Notes: generated by a model from the sequence alone, not told the origin. 9,173 nt of DNA from Gemmatimonadaceae bacterium (GCA_025357975.1 JANYKY010000275.1:1-9173); one strand, 5' to 3'; positions 1-7,738 are shown, numbered from the stretch's first letter. Numbers and translations: made by a program.

Positions 1-2
1 GT

Positions 3-944
3 TCCGACTTGATCCTCAAGATTCAGCGCCCGACCGCTGGCGAGTTTGCGATGCTCACCTCCGGAATGACGCTGATCGGACTACTCCAGCCGTCTGGCGA
101 CCCAATCATTTTTCAGGAGCTCGCTCAAAAAGGACTGAACGCCTGCAGCATGGAGCTCGTTCCGAGGACGACCCGAGCGCAGATGATGGATGTCCTCTCA
201 TCGCAGAGCACAGTGGCGGGTTACAAAGCGGTACTCATTGCCGCAAACGCACTACAAAGATTTTTCCCGATGCTAATGACCGCCGCTGGAACGGTTAAGC
301 CGGCTCGAGTCCTCGTGATCGGCGCTGGTGTGGCCGGGCTTCAGGCGATTGCAACCGCGCGCCGCATCGGTGCGGTCGTCGAAGCATTCGATACGAGACC
401 GGTCGTCAAGGAACAAGTGCAAAGCCTCGGAGCAACCTTTGTCGAGCTTCCCGTCGATAGCCACGACGCGCAGGACTCGGGCGGCTATGCGCGAGAACTT
501 TCCGAAGATCACATCAGAAAGGAAAAGGAGCTGATCCACGAGCGGGCCAAATTGGCCGACGTAATTATCACTACTGCATTGGTGCCTGGCCGACGCGCGC
601 CGTTGCTCGTGATGAAGGAGACGGTAGCCGCCATGAAGCCTGGATCAGTGATCGTTGACCTCGCTGGCGAGCAGGGCGGAAACTGTGAGCTCGCGGTTCC
701 AGGTGAAACGGTCGAGCGTGAAGGCGTCACTATCATCGCTCCGCTCAACATCTCGAGCAGCCTCGCCTTTCATGCCAGCTACATGTACGCAAAAAATATT
801 GCGGCGCTCGTCGCGCACCTGACGAAAGACGGCATGCTGAACCTCGACTTCGCCGACGACATCACCAGCGCCGTCTGCGTGACCGCAGGCGGCGAAATTC
901 GCAATCCCGCAATCCTTCAGCGACTCACACCCACTATGACATGA
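3..944 (+). CDS. pntAA: NAD(P) transhydrogenase subunit alpha part 1, NAD(H)-binding domain I (5' partial)
   Basis: This is the soluble domain I of proton-translocating transhydrogenase. It binds NAD(H) on the cytosolic face and passes hydride to NADP+ on domain III. The frame is open to the window edge (codons TCC GAC precede the TTG at 9), and the first residues, DLILKIQRP, match the family's internal motif, so the true start lies upstream and roughly 60 residues are missing. Numbering from codon 9, the sequence shows RTTRAQMMDVLSSQS followed by VAGY near 53-72 (the RQD-loop region), the Rossmann motif GAGVAG at 105-110, an acidic residue D128 at the end of the second strand (AFDTR), and a TTALVPGRRAP segment. 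The protein ends after domain I, so the organism has a split alpha subunit rather than the fused E. coli form. Its stop overlaps the pntAB start (ATGA at 941-944), which implies translational coupling. The identification is secure. Confidence 0.95.
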   Translation, partial: SDLILKIQRPTAGEFAMLTSGMTLIGLLQPSGDPIIFQELAQKGLNACSMELVPRTTRAQMMDVLSSQSTVAGYKAVLIAANALQRFFPMLMTAAGTVKPARVLVIGAGVAGLQAIATARRIGAVVEAFDTRPVVKEQVQSLGATFVELPVDSHDAQDSGGYARELSEDHIRKEKELIHERAKLADVIITTALVPGRRAPLLVMKETVAAMKPGSVIVDLAGEQGGNCELAVPGETVEREGVTIIAPLNISSSLAFHASYMYAKNIAALVAHLTKDGMLNLDFADDITSAVCVTAGGEIRNPAILQRLTPTMT

Positions 945-1243
945 GCATCGAGCTCGTACTCGGCATTTACGTTTTCATTCTTGCGATGTTCGTGGGGTTT
1001 GAAGTGATCTCCCGGGTCCCTTCGGTTCTGCACACGCCACTGATGTCCGCCACCAATGCGATCCATGGAATTGTCGTTCTTGGCGCAATGCTGGTTGCCG
1101 GCGCGGCGGACACGCCCCTTCTCCACGTTCTCGGTTTCGTTGCCGTTGTCTTCGGCGCCGCGAACGTCTTCGGCGGATTTGTCGTAACCGACCGCATGCT
1201 TGAGATGTTCAAGAAGCGGCAGACGGAAAAAACCGATGCTTGA
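941..1243 (+). CDS. pntAB: NAD(P) transhydrogenase subunit alpha part 2, membrane domain
   Basis: This 100-residue membrane subunit forms part of domain II, the proton channel of transhydrogenase. The N-terminal helix (LGIYVFILAMFVGFEVI), the loop VPSVLHTPLMSATNAIHGI, and two further hydrophobic stretches at about 44-53 and 60-82 are typical of this subunit. His42 lies in the TNAIHGI motif. From recall, the Thermus thermophilus enzyme uses the equivalent alpha2 His42 as its proton-channel histidine. The C-terminus is short and basic (LEMFKKRQ), consistent with a cytosolic end. The ATG overlaps the upstream stop by four bases, no clear Shine-Dalgarno precedes it, and the gene overlaps pntB by eight bases, so translation is probably coupled along the operon. 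Length is normal for the family. Confidence 0.95.
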   Translation: MSIELVLGIYVFILAMFVGFEVISRVPSVLHTPLMSATNAIHGIVVLGAMLVAGAADTPLLHVLGFVAVVFGAANVFGGFVVTDRMLEMFKKRQTEKTDA

Positions 1244-2636
1244 CCTGCGCGACTCGTTCATAGCGGGCGCGTACATTGTTGCGGCAGTTCTCTTCATCTT
1301 CGGCCTGAAGCGTCTGAGCTCGCCAGCATCGGCTCGTTCAGGAAACCGGTTGGCCGCGCTGGGTATGCTGCTAGCTCTCGGCGCGACACTCCTCGACCGG
1401 CAGATTCTTTCTTTCGGTACGATTGCCGCCGGCATGCTGGTGGGAGCGGGAATTGGCACCTACTTCGCCCGCACCGTTCAAATGACTGCGATGCCGCAGA
1501 TGGTAGCGCTCTTCAACGGGATGGGAGGGGCCACTGCGGCGCTCGTGTCGATCGCAGAATATCTTCGGCTGACGTCGGCCGGCGAAGCCACTGGCGCCGG
1601 CGAGACGACCTCGATCGTCATGGGCACTTTCATCGGTGCGGTGTCATTTACTGGAAGCCTCGTCGCGTATGGCAAGCTGCAGGAGATCCTGTCGAGCAAG
1701 CCGCTGCAGTTTCCATTGCAGCGCATCATCAACACCGTAATTCTCCTCGCTGTGATTCTCGTCGGCGCCGCCGTCGTGATGAATCGCGGCGGGACTGCTG
1801 CATTGTGGATGGTGTTCGCCGGAGCTCTGCTGCTCGGCGCGATGTTCGTGCTTCCCATCGGCGGCGGCGACATGCCGGTCGTGATATCGATTTTGAACTC
1901 GTTGACTGGCCTCGCTGCTGCGCTGACTGGATTTGTTCTTCACAACCAGATGCTCGTCGTTGCCGGAGTACTCGTCGGTGCGTCGGGAACTCTTCTCACG
2001 CTTCTCATGAGCAGAGCCATGAATCGCTCCGTCGGCAATGTTCTATTCGGAGCGTTCGGGGCTACAACCGCGGCAGGGGCGGCCGGGACGGATGCAGTTG
2101 CACTTCCGGTTCGTCAGACAACGGCGGAGGATACTGCGATTGCGCTGGCCTATGCGCGAAGCGTAGTCATCGTTCCCGGTTACGGCCTCGCGGTAGCCGA
2201 GGCGCAGCATACTGTCCGGGAGCTGGCGACCGATCTCGAAAAGCGGGGCGTCGATGTCAAGTACGCGATTCATCCGGTAGCTGGCCGCATGCCCGGGCAC
2301 ATGAACGTACTGCTGGCAGAGGCCAACGTTCCGTACGATCAATTGCTCGAGATGGATCAGGTCAACGGCGAGTTTGCGCAGACGGATGTCGTGCTGGTCG
2401 TCGGCGCGAACGATGTCGTCAACCCGGCTGCCCGCGACGATCCATCGAGCCCCATTTACGGAATGCCGATCCTCGACGTTGACAAGGCGCGAAACATCAT
2501 CGTTCTCAAGCGCAGCATGGGACACGGCTTCGCGGGCATTGAGAATGCACTGTTTCACCACGAGAAAACGAGAATGCTATTCGGTGATGCGCGCCAGTCG
2601 CTGACAGAGGTAGGTCAGGCGCTGAAGCTGGTCTGA
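1236..2636 (+). CDS. pntB: NAD(P) transhydrogenase subunit beta
   Basis: This 466-residue beta subunit (E. coli PntB is about 462) combines membrane helices with the cytosolic NADP(H)-binding domain III. I chose the ATG at 1236 (MLDLRDSF), which overlaps the pntAB stop by 8 bases. A TTG at 1200 in the same frame would only add residues encoded inside pntAB. Residues 1-265 contain about eight hydrophobic helices, including MPQMVALFNGMGG at 86-98, where Asn94 sits at the place of the E. coli channel residue His91. Domain III carries VPGYGLAV (303-310), IHPVAGRMPGHMNVLLAEA (335-353), GANDVVNPAA (370-379) and KRSMGHGFAGIENALF (405-420), all family signatures. With pntAA and pntAB it makes the complete enzyme, which uses the proton gradient to reduce NADP+ with NADH. 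The 3' end overlaps the convergent exporter gene by 22 bases. Confidence 0.97.
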   Translation: MLDLRDSFIAGAYIVAAVLFIFGLKRLSSPASARSGNRLAALGMLLALGATLLDRQILSFGTIAAGMLVGAGIGTYFARTVQMTAMPQMVALFNGMGGATAALVSIAEYLRLTSAGEATGAGETTSIVMGTFIGAVSFTGSLVAYGKLQEILSSKPLQFPLQRIINTVILLAVILVGAAVVMNRGGTAALWMVFAGALLLGAMFVLPIGGGDMPVVISILNSLTGLAAALTGFVLHNQMLVVAGVLVGASGTLLTLLMSRAMNRSVGNVLFGAFGATTAAGAAGTDAVALPVRQTTAEDTAIALAYARSVVIVPGYGLAVAEAQHTVRELATDLEKRGVDVKYAIHPVAGRMPGHMNVLLAEANVPYDQLLEMDQVNGEFAQTDVVLVVGANDVVNPAARDDPSSPIYGMPILDVDKARNIIVLKRSMGHGFAGIENALFHHEKTRMLFGDARQSLTEVGQALKLV

Positions 2637-3526
2637 CTGGCAGGCGTTGGCTCGCCTCTCTTGAACGGCTCCATGTGTATGAGCACTCCCGCGACCCGGG
2701 GAACGTTTCGCCGTATTGCGCTCTTCACAACGCCGCTCAACTCATGCGCGTCGTGCAGCGACAGCTCGGCGTTGGCCTGCACGTGAATGTCCACGTAGTA
2801 AACCAGTCCGGCCTTTCTCGCGGAAAGTTTCTCTACCCCGAGTACTCCCCGAACTGATGCAGCCGCTGCCCTGACGGGCTCGATGATGTCGCTACCCGGC
2901 ATTCTGTCCATCAGGTCGTGCATCGCAGGTCGAACAAGCAGCACGCCATTGTAAAAAATGATTGTCGAGGCAAATAGCGCCGCCCAGTCGTCGGCCTGTT
3001 CCCAGCCTCGGCCTCCCCAGAGCGCGATCGATATTCCAATGAACGCTGCGGCAGATGTCATCGCATCGCTCGCGTGATGCCACGCGTCGGCCTTTCCCGC
3101 AGTGCTTCCGGTCTCATCTCCGATCTTGGACGTCCTGCGAAACAGAGCGAACTTCACCGCCAGAACAGCGACCAGCACAATCAGGGTCCATGGTGCGGGT
3201 GTCCGGTGCGGCGTTCGAATTTCGCGAACGGCCTCGAAAGCGATTCCGAGAGATGCGGCCAGAAGCATCATCGCGACGACAGCCGCAGCAACCGACTCCG
3301 CCTTCCCATAACCGAATGGATAATCCTCATCCGGATCACGGCTGGCAACATGGAGCCCGCCCCAGACCACGAGGGAACCAAAAATGTCAGCCGTAGATTC
3401 GACAGCGTCTGCCACGAGCGCATACGTGTGGCCGACTATTCCCGCAACGAGCTTTACGATTGCGAGCGCCGCGTTTACGAGCATGCCGATTTGAGCGGCC
3501 TTTATGACGCGCGATTCGGACGACAT
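2615..3526 (-). CDS. Cation diffusion facilitator (CDF) family metal transporter
   Basis: A 303-residue CDF antiporter that would export a divalent cation (Zn, Fe, Mn or similar) in exchange for protons across the inner membrane. Six hydrophobic segments lie in residues 14-200. The transport site is visible as ADAVESTAD (Glu43 and Asp47) in helix 2 and WHHASD (His150 and Asp154) in helix 5; FGYGKAES (71-78) is the family loop. The C-terminal cytosolic domain (about 205-290) keeps the usual metal-binding pattern: IHVQ (His248), HDAHE (His258, His261) and LIHMEP (His284, Glu286). Position 43 is Glu, where E. coli YiiP has Asp and many Zn exporters have His, so the metal cannot be assigned. The ATG at 3526 gives a normal-length protein but has no evident Shine-Dalgarno. 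The gene is convergent with pntB and divergent from the kinase. Confidence 0.93.
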   Translation of the reverse strand: MSSESRVIKAAQIGMLVNAALAIVKLVAGIVGHTYALVADAVESTADIFGSLVVWGGLHVASRDPDEDYPFGYGKAESVAAAVVAMMLLAASLGIAFEAVREIRTPHRTPAPWTLIVLVAVLAVKFALFRRTSKIGDETGSTAGKADAWHHASDAMTSAAAFIGISIALWGGRGWEQADDWAALFASTIIFYNGVLLVRPAMHDLMDRMPGSDIIEPVRAAAASVRGVLGVEKLSARKAGLVYYVDIHVQANAELSLHDAHELSGVVKSAIRRNVPRVAGVLIHMEPFKRGEPTPASQTSFSA

Positions 3527-3761
3527 TCAAGACAACTTACGCGGCGCCCGCTGGAAATGCGCAGAGTATGACATGGGGGAGCTGAATGTCGATTCGTAGC
3601 TTGTGGGGCTCGAACCGCTGGTGGCGCCCTAATGCGATCAAATTCGGGGTTCTACATTCGGGCTGCGCCTTGTCAAAGCGAGTGCAAGCGCCGGCTGAAC
3701 TATCAGGCGCCCGAATCCGCCGCTGTGGTTGCGGCTTCATGCGCGCCGCTCGTAATATGGA
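3527..3761. other. Divergent intergenic region between CDF exporter and kinase gene
   Basis: These 235 bases must hold the promoters of both flanking genes, but I find no convincing -35/-10 pair. TTGTCA at 3670-3675 resembles a -35 box but has no fitting -10 at 16-18 bases. GGCGCCC occurs three times (3543, 3623, 3706), and the last two copies extend to a 12-of-14 match (GGCGCCCTAATGCG and GGCGCCCGAATCCG). A Shine-Dalgarno-like GGGGGAG at 3575-3581 precedes an ATG at 3586, discussed separately. A T-loop-like stretch near 3607-3620 does not fold as a tRNA. Confidence 0.6.
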
Positions 3762-6700
3762 ATGCGACTCGAGCCACTGCGACCGATTCAGATTTATTCT
3801 CATGAAGCGACTGAGAATCCGACCCTTCCTCCAGGCGTGCCTCAGATTCCCACCGACCGGCCCGATGAGATGCTCGGCGAGCATTATCGCATAGAACGGG
3901 AGCTGGGACACGGCGGGATGGCGACTGTCTATCTCTGCACCGATGTCCGCGATGGCTCTCCTGCAGCAGTAAAGATTCTGAGGATCGAGCTCGGAAGCGT
4001 TGTCTCCAACCAAAGGTTCGCACGGGAGATCGCATTCGTATCAGAGCTCGATCATCCGCGCATTCCGCGGGTGCTCGACACGGGAACCGCCGGCGGCCTG
4101 CCGTTTTACGCGATGAATTTCATAGAGGGAGAATCGCTTCGTCAAAGGCTCGACCGAAAACCACGCCTATCTATCGACGAAGTGCGACGTATCACGGCGG
4201 CGATTGCCGCGCCGATGAGCTACGCTCATAACCGCAACATCGTTCATCGCGACATCAAACCCGAGAACATCCTGTTGTCTGGCGACGATGTGTACGTGCT
4301 CGATTTCGGTGTCGCTCGTGCAATGGCCGGCGCAACCGGAGACCGCCTGACGGCTACCGGCATCACTCTCGGCACACCTGCGTATATGAGTCCGGAGCAG
4401 GTGAGCGCTGAGCGCGATCTCGACCTGCGAAGCGACATTTATTCGCTTGGCTGTGTCGTCTACGAGATGCTCGCCGGAATTCCGCCCTTTTCGGGGAATT
4501 CACCGCACCTGTTGATGGCCGCGCGCTTCTCACGGCCCGCACAGGCCTTGGGCGTGCTTCGCGACGATATCCCCGAAGCAATGGAGCAGGCGGTTGACAA
4601 GGCGATGGCGCGTTTCCCCGACGATCGCTGGCAGACCGTCGATGAATTCGTCTACGCGATGCGTCCTCCGCCTTCTGCAGCGGCACCGAGCGACGCGCAA
4701 TTGCCGTCGATTCAAAATGATCTTCTCGAACAGCTGAAGAATACGTTCGCTGATTTGTATACCGTCGAATCGGAAATGAAAGGCGGCGGCATGAGCCGGC
4801 TTTTCCTTGCGACGGATGTAGCGTTGAGGCGGCGGGTGGTCATAAAAATTCTCCCGCCGGATCTCGTCAGTCCGATGATGCTCGCGAGATTCCGCCGCGA
4901 GAGTGAGGTGACTGCCCAGCTTCAGCATCCGCATATCCTCCCCGTTATTTCCGCCGGCGTAAAAGACGGGCTCGTCCATTACGTCATGCCTTTCATCGAA
5001 GGGGAGTCATTACGCGGATTGCTTCAGCGCGAGAAGCAGCTCCCGATCGCGTATGCGCTTCGCATCCTCCGCGAGATGACGGATGCTTTGGCGTACGCAC
5101 ACAAGGCCGGTGTCATTCACCGTGACATAAAACCGGAGAATGTGCTGATTCAGGACGGTCACGCTGTGCTCGCAGATTTCGGAATCGCCGCTGCACTGAC
5201 CGGCGGCGGAACGGAACCTGGCGAGCGACTTACTGGCACCGGCATCTCCCTCGGCACGGTCGGCTACATGGCTCCGGAGCAGGCACTCGGCGAAAAAACT
5301 GTCGATGCGCGCGCCGACATCTACGCAATGGGTGTTGTCGGGTTCGAGTTGTTCTCCGGCGTGCCGCCCTTCACCGGCGCGACCGATCAGGCGATTCTGA
5401 TTGCGCACCTCACGCGCGAAGCCCCTGCAGTCGATGCGATTCGAGTGGATACTCCAGAGGCTGTATCGAATGCCATCAAGCGGGCAATGCAGAAGGACCC
5501 TGCCCTGCGTTTTCAGGATGCCGGGGAATTTCGCGATGCAATCGACGTAGCGTACCAGCCGACATCCGCCGGTACGCAAGGTTTGACCGCCTCGAGAACG
5601 GCGCTGCAAATCAGGAAGTACAAGCGGCTACCGAAGAACTGGCGTATCGCGCTGCCAGTTGCGGTGATCCTCGTAATCGCTGCGGTGACCGCAACGTTCA
5701 TGAAGCTTCGGGGTCCGAAGGACGCACCCAACGGGGTCGTAATTGCGATTGCCCCGTTCAACGTTCCGACGAGCGACTTCAAGCTTTGGCGCGAAGGCAT
5801 GGTGGACGTGCTCGCGCGCTACCTCGACGGCATCGGACCGTTGAAGACTGTTTCTCCAACTATCGCAATCAAGGGATTTCCTGATCTCGCAGACAGTGGT
5901 TCTGCGTTGGCACTCGGTAAGCGTACGCAGGCCATCTATGTCATTTGGGGAACCGTCGCTGGTGTTCAGGGGAAAGTGGCGCTTAGAACTCATGTGCTCG
6001 AGGTTGCTACCGGCAAGTCATGGGAACCCGGCGATGTCGTTGGCGTCACCGTCGAGGATGCTTCCAGGAACTACGCGAAGGCGGTTCTCGATTACCTCGG
6101 GTCGAAGTACACGCTCGGTGCAACCAAGAACGTATCATTTGGATCGAGTTCTATTGACGCCATCAGATCTTTCCTCCGCGGGGAACAATATTTTCGCGCG
6201 ACGGCATGGGATTCTGCCGGACTCAATTACGCAGATGCGATCAAGGCGGACAGCACTTTTCCCCTCGCACTTTACCGGGCTGCGCAAGTTGCTGCGTGGC
6301 AGAAGAATGGGAGCGATTCTACCGCACGCGCTCTTTGGCTGAAAGCTGGCGCGCGAAATCATCACCTGGCTGCGCGCGACAGTCTTTTGCTCACCTCTGA
6401 TTCCCTCAGGGCGGCTCTCGCGCCTTTGCGTAGCGACTCCATGAACTGGGCAATGCTGACACGTCTGTTCCAGACTGTAGATAAGGCGGCGGCGAAATAC
6501 CCGGACGATCCCGAAGTGTGGTATGCCGTTGGAGAAGCGCGATTCCATCACGGGTACGGCAGTCCGGTAGCGATAACGGAACGCGATGCGCTGGACGCAT
6601 TCAACAAGTCGATCGCGCTCGATTCAGCATTCGCGCCGGCGTATGTTCATGCAATCGAGCTTGCCTTCACGCTCGACGGGACGGAGGCGGGAAAGAAATA

Positions 6701-7634
6701 CGTAGCGCTCTATCTCGGGCTTCATCCCACGGATGTCGAGGCCGAGGGGATCGCGATCGTGGATAAAGTGGTAAACGATCCTGCTTCGGTCGACAAGCTC
6801 GCGACGCAGGCGCCGACCGACGCTGTGATGGCCGCATATTTTGCGCTCAGGCGCTGGCCCGATACTGGTGAAACTGCGCTGAAGCTCCTTCAGTCTTACA
6901 AGGCACGTCCGCGGAACGCGCAGTTTGCGGCGGACTCACTGAGATTCTGGAATTTTTTGCCGCTGGAGCTCGCATACCGCGGTCATCTTGCTGAAGCGTG
7001 GCATTTGATGGGCGAGAAGCCGAGGGCTTCGCGACTGTTCGTAGAGCTCGCGCTGCTGGGTGGAATTCCGGCCGATACGGCAAACAGCGTCATGACAGGT
7101 TGGATTTCCACCGGATTGCAACAGTCATATTGCGCGCTGCCCTGGTTCGCAAAGCGGGGCGATATCGCATCGATCATGACTCTCAGTCATCGCGCAGATT
7201 CGGCAGCACGAGTCGGAACCGAGTTGGCCCGACGTGGCGCGAGGTATCGCGTTGCCTCGACGAAAGCGTATCTGTCGCTTGCGAAGCATGACACCGCTGC
7301 CGCGCGCGGTGAATTTGAAGCCCTGCCGGATACTTTGTGCATTGCCTGCTATATGGACCGTCTCGAAGCGGCGCGCCTTCTCGCTGCAGCAGGTAAAGAC
7401 GATGCTGCGGCCAATCTGCTGGACCAGCGACTAAACAGTCTCATAGATCCAACAGAGGTTTCGATGGCGATGGAGCGCGGACGCATCGCTTTCAAAAAAA
7501 AAGATAAGGCGATTGCTCTCCGCGCATTCGGTATAGTTGCGCATGCGTGGGAGCACGGCGATGCGTCAATTCAACCAATGGTAAAGGAGGCAAGAGACGC
7601 GTTAGCTCGCCTTGGGGGCGCCGCGCTTCATTAG
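3762..7634 (+). CDS. Tandem double Ser/Thr protein kinase, membrane-anchored, with TolB-N/FlgO-like and TPR-like C-terminus
   Basis: A 1290-residue protein with two Hanks-type kinase domains. Kinase 1 (about 42-300) has GHGGMATVY (49-57), Lys71, Glu89, HRDIKPEN (162-169), DFG (181-183), GTPAYMSPEQ (204-213), Asp225 and Arg289. Kinase 2 (about 333-596) has KGGGMSRLF (340-348), Lys362, Glu380, HRDIKPEN (453-460), DFG (472-474), GTVGYMAPEQ (498-507), Asp519 and Arg583. Both keep all catalytic residues, and Thr-rich activation loops suggest autophosphorylation. A basic stretch leads to one transmembrane helix (about 627-646), so the kinases should be cytosolic. After it, 657-752 (VVIAIAPFNVP to VLEVATGK) resembles the TolB-N/FlgO-like domain often fused to such kinases, and about 790-1290 is helical with TPR-like units (for example AFNKSIALDSAFAPAY, 946-961). 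An in-frame stop at 3753 excludes a longer N-terminus. ATG 3762 is the first start but lacks a Shine-Dalgarno; ATG 3870 (MLGEHYRIE) is possible. Substrates and signal are unknown. Confidence 0.9.
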   Translation: MRLEPLRPIQIYSHEATENPTLPPGVPQIPTDRPDEMLGEHYRIERELGHGGMATVYLCTDVRDGSPAAVKILRIELGSVVSNQRFAREIAFVSELDHPRIPRVLDTGTAGGLPFYAMNFIEGESLRQRLDRKPRLSIDEVRRITAAIAAPMSYAHNRNIVHRDIKPENILLSGDDVYVLDFGVARAMAGATGDRLTATGITLGTPAYMSPEQVSAERDLDLRSDIYSLGCVVYEMLAGIPPFSGNSPHLLMAARFSRPAQALGVLRDDIPEAMEQAVDKAMARFPDDRWQTVDEFVYAMRPPPSAAAPSDAQLPSIQNDLLEQLKNTFADLYTVESEMKGGGMSRLFLATDVALRRRVVIKILPPDLVSPMMLARFRRESEVTAQLQHPHILPVISAGVKDGLVHYVMPFIEGESLRGLLQREKQLPIAYALRILREMTDALAYAHKAGVIHRDIKPENVLIQDGHAVLADFGIAAALTGGGTEPGERLTGTGISLGTVGYMAPEQALGEKTVDARADIYAMGVVGFELFSGVPPFTGATDQAILIAHLTREAPAVDAIRVDTPEAVSNAIKRAMQKDPALRFQDAGEFRDAIDVAYQPTSAGTQGLTASRTALQIRKYKRLPKNWRIALPVAVILVIAAVTATFMKLRGPKDAPNGVVIAIAPFNVPTSDFKLWREGMVDVLARYLDGIGPLKTVSPTIAIKGFPDLADSGSALALGKRTQAIYVIWGTVAGVQGKVALRTHVLEVATGKSWEPGDVVGVTVEDASRNYAKAVLDYLGSKYTLGATKNVSFGSSSIDAIRSFLRGEQYFRATAWDSAGLNYADAIKADSTFPLALYRAAQVAAWQKNGSDSTARALWLKAGARNHHLAARDSLLLTSDSLRAALAPLRSDSMNWAMLTRLFQTVDKAAAKYPDDPEVWYAVGEARFHHGYGSPVAITERDALDAFNKSIALDSAFAPAYVHAIELAFTLDGTEAGKKYVALYLGLHPTDVEAEGIAIVDKVVNDPASVDKLATQAPTDAVMAAYFALRRWPDTGETALKLLQSYKARPRNAQFAADSLRFWNFLPLELAYRGHLAEAWHLMGEKPRASRLFVELALLGGIPADTANSVMTGWISTGLQQSYCALPWFAKRGDIASIMTLSHRADSAARVGTELARRGARYRVASTKAYLSLAKHDTAAARGEFEALPDTLCIACYMDRLEAARLLAAAGKDDAAANLLDQRLNSLIDPTEVSMAMERGRIAFKKKDKAIALRAFGIVAHAWEHGDASIQPMVKEARDALARLGGAALH
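7494..7502 (+). repeat. A9 homopolymer tract inside the kinase gene
   Basis: Nine consecutive A residues encode Lys1245-Lys1247 near the C-terminus of the kinase protein. One extra A would give AGA TAA immediately after the lysines, and one fewer would reach TAG about a dozen codons later, so slippage in either direction removes roughly the last 35-45 residues. The tract is plain in the sequence; any functional slippage is inference. Confidence 0.8.
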
Positions 7635-7636
7635 CT

Positions 7637-7654
7637 CGCCGGGCAGTGCTGGCG
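7637..7654 (+). terminator. Weak hairpin just after the kinase stop
   Basis: CGCCGG and CTGGCG form a six-pair stem (one G-U) around a six-base loop, starting three bases after the kinase stop codon. No T run follows, so intrinsic termination is doubtful; it may only protect the 3' end or be chance in GC-rich DNA. The rest of the 120-base gap before the next start shows nothing I can name. Confidence 0.25.
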
Positions 7655-7738
7655 CATCACAAAACGGCGCTTTAGAATTGCTTTACGGTCGCAAACATAC
7701 GTGCACAGCTGCGTGATGAATGTTCGGCAAACCATCAT

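Noticed and set aside
1200..1235. TTG start at 1200 for pntB
   Set aside because: It would encode residues inside pntAB with no family similarity; ATG 1236 gives the standard PntB N-terminus and length.
1805..2482. A 225-codon plus-strand frame inside pntB
   Set aside because: It is Arg/Ser/Cys-rich low-complexity translation in an alternative frame of a firmly identified gene.
3600..3640. T-arm-like sequence on the minus strand (GGTTCGAGCC) suggesting a tRNA
   Set aside because: The T stem does not pair properly, and no acceptor, D or anticodon arm can be formed around it.
3537..4035. Open frames on the minus strand opposite the kinase start (up to 158 codons)
   Set aside because: They run antisense to a gene with clear kinase motifs, have no recognisable protein features, and fit the usual shadow ORFs of GC-rich DNA.
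5010..5609. A 199-codon minus-strand frame within the kinase gene
   Set aside because: It mirrors the conserved second kinase domain; nothing protein-like is seen in it.
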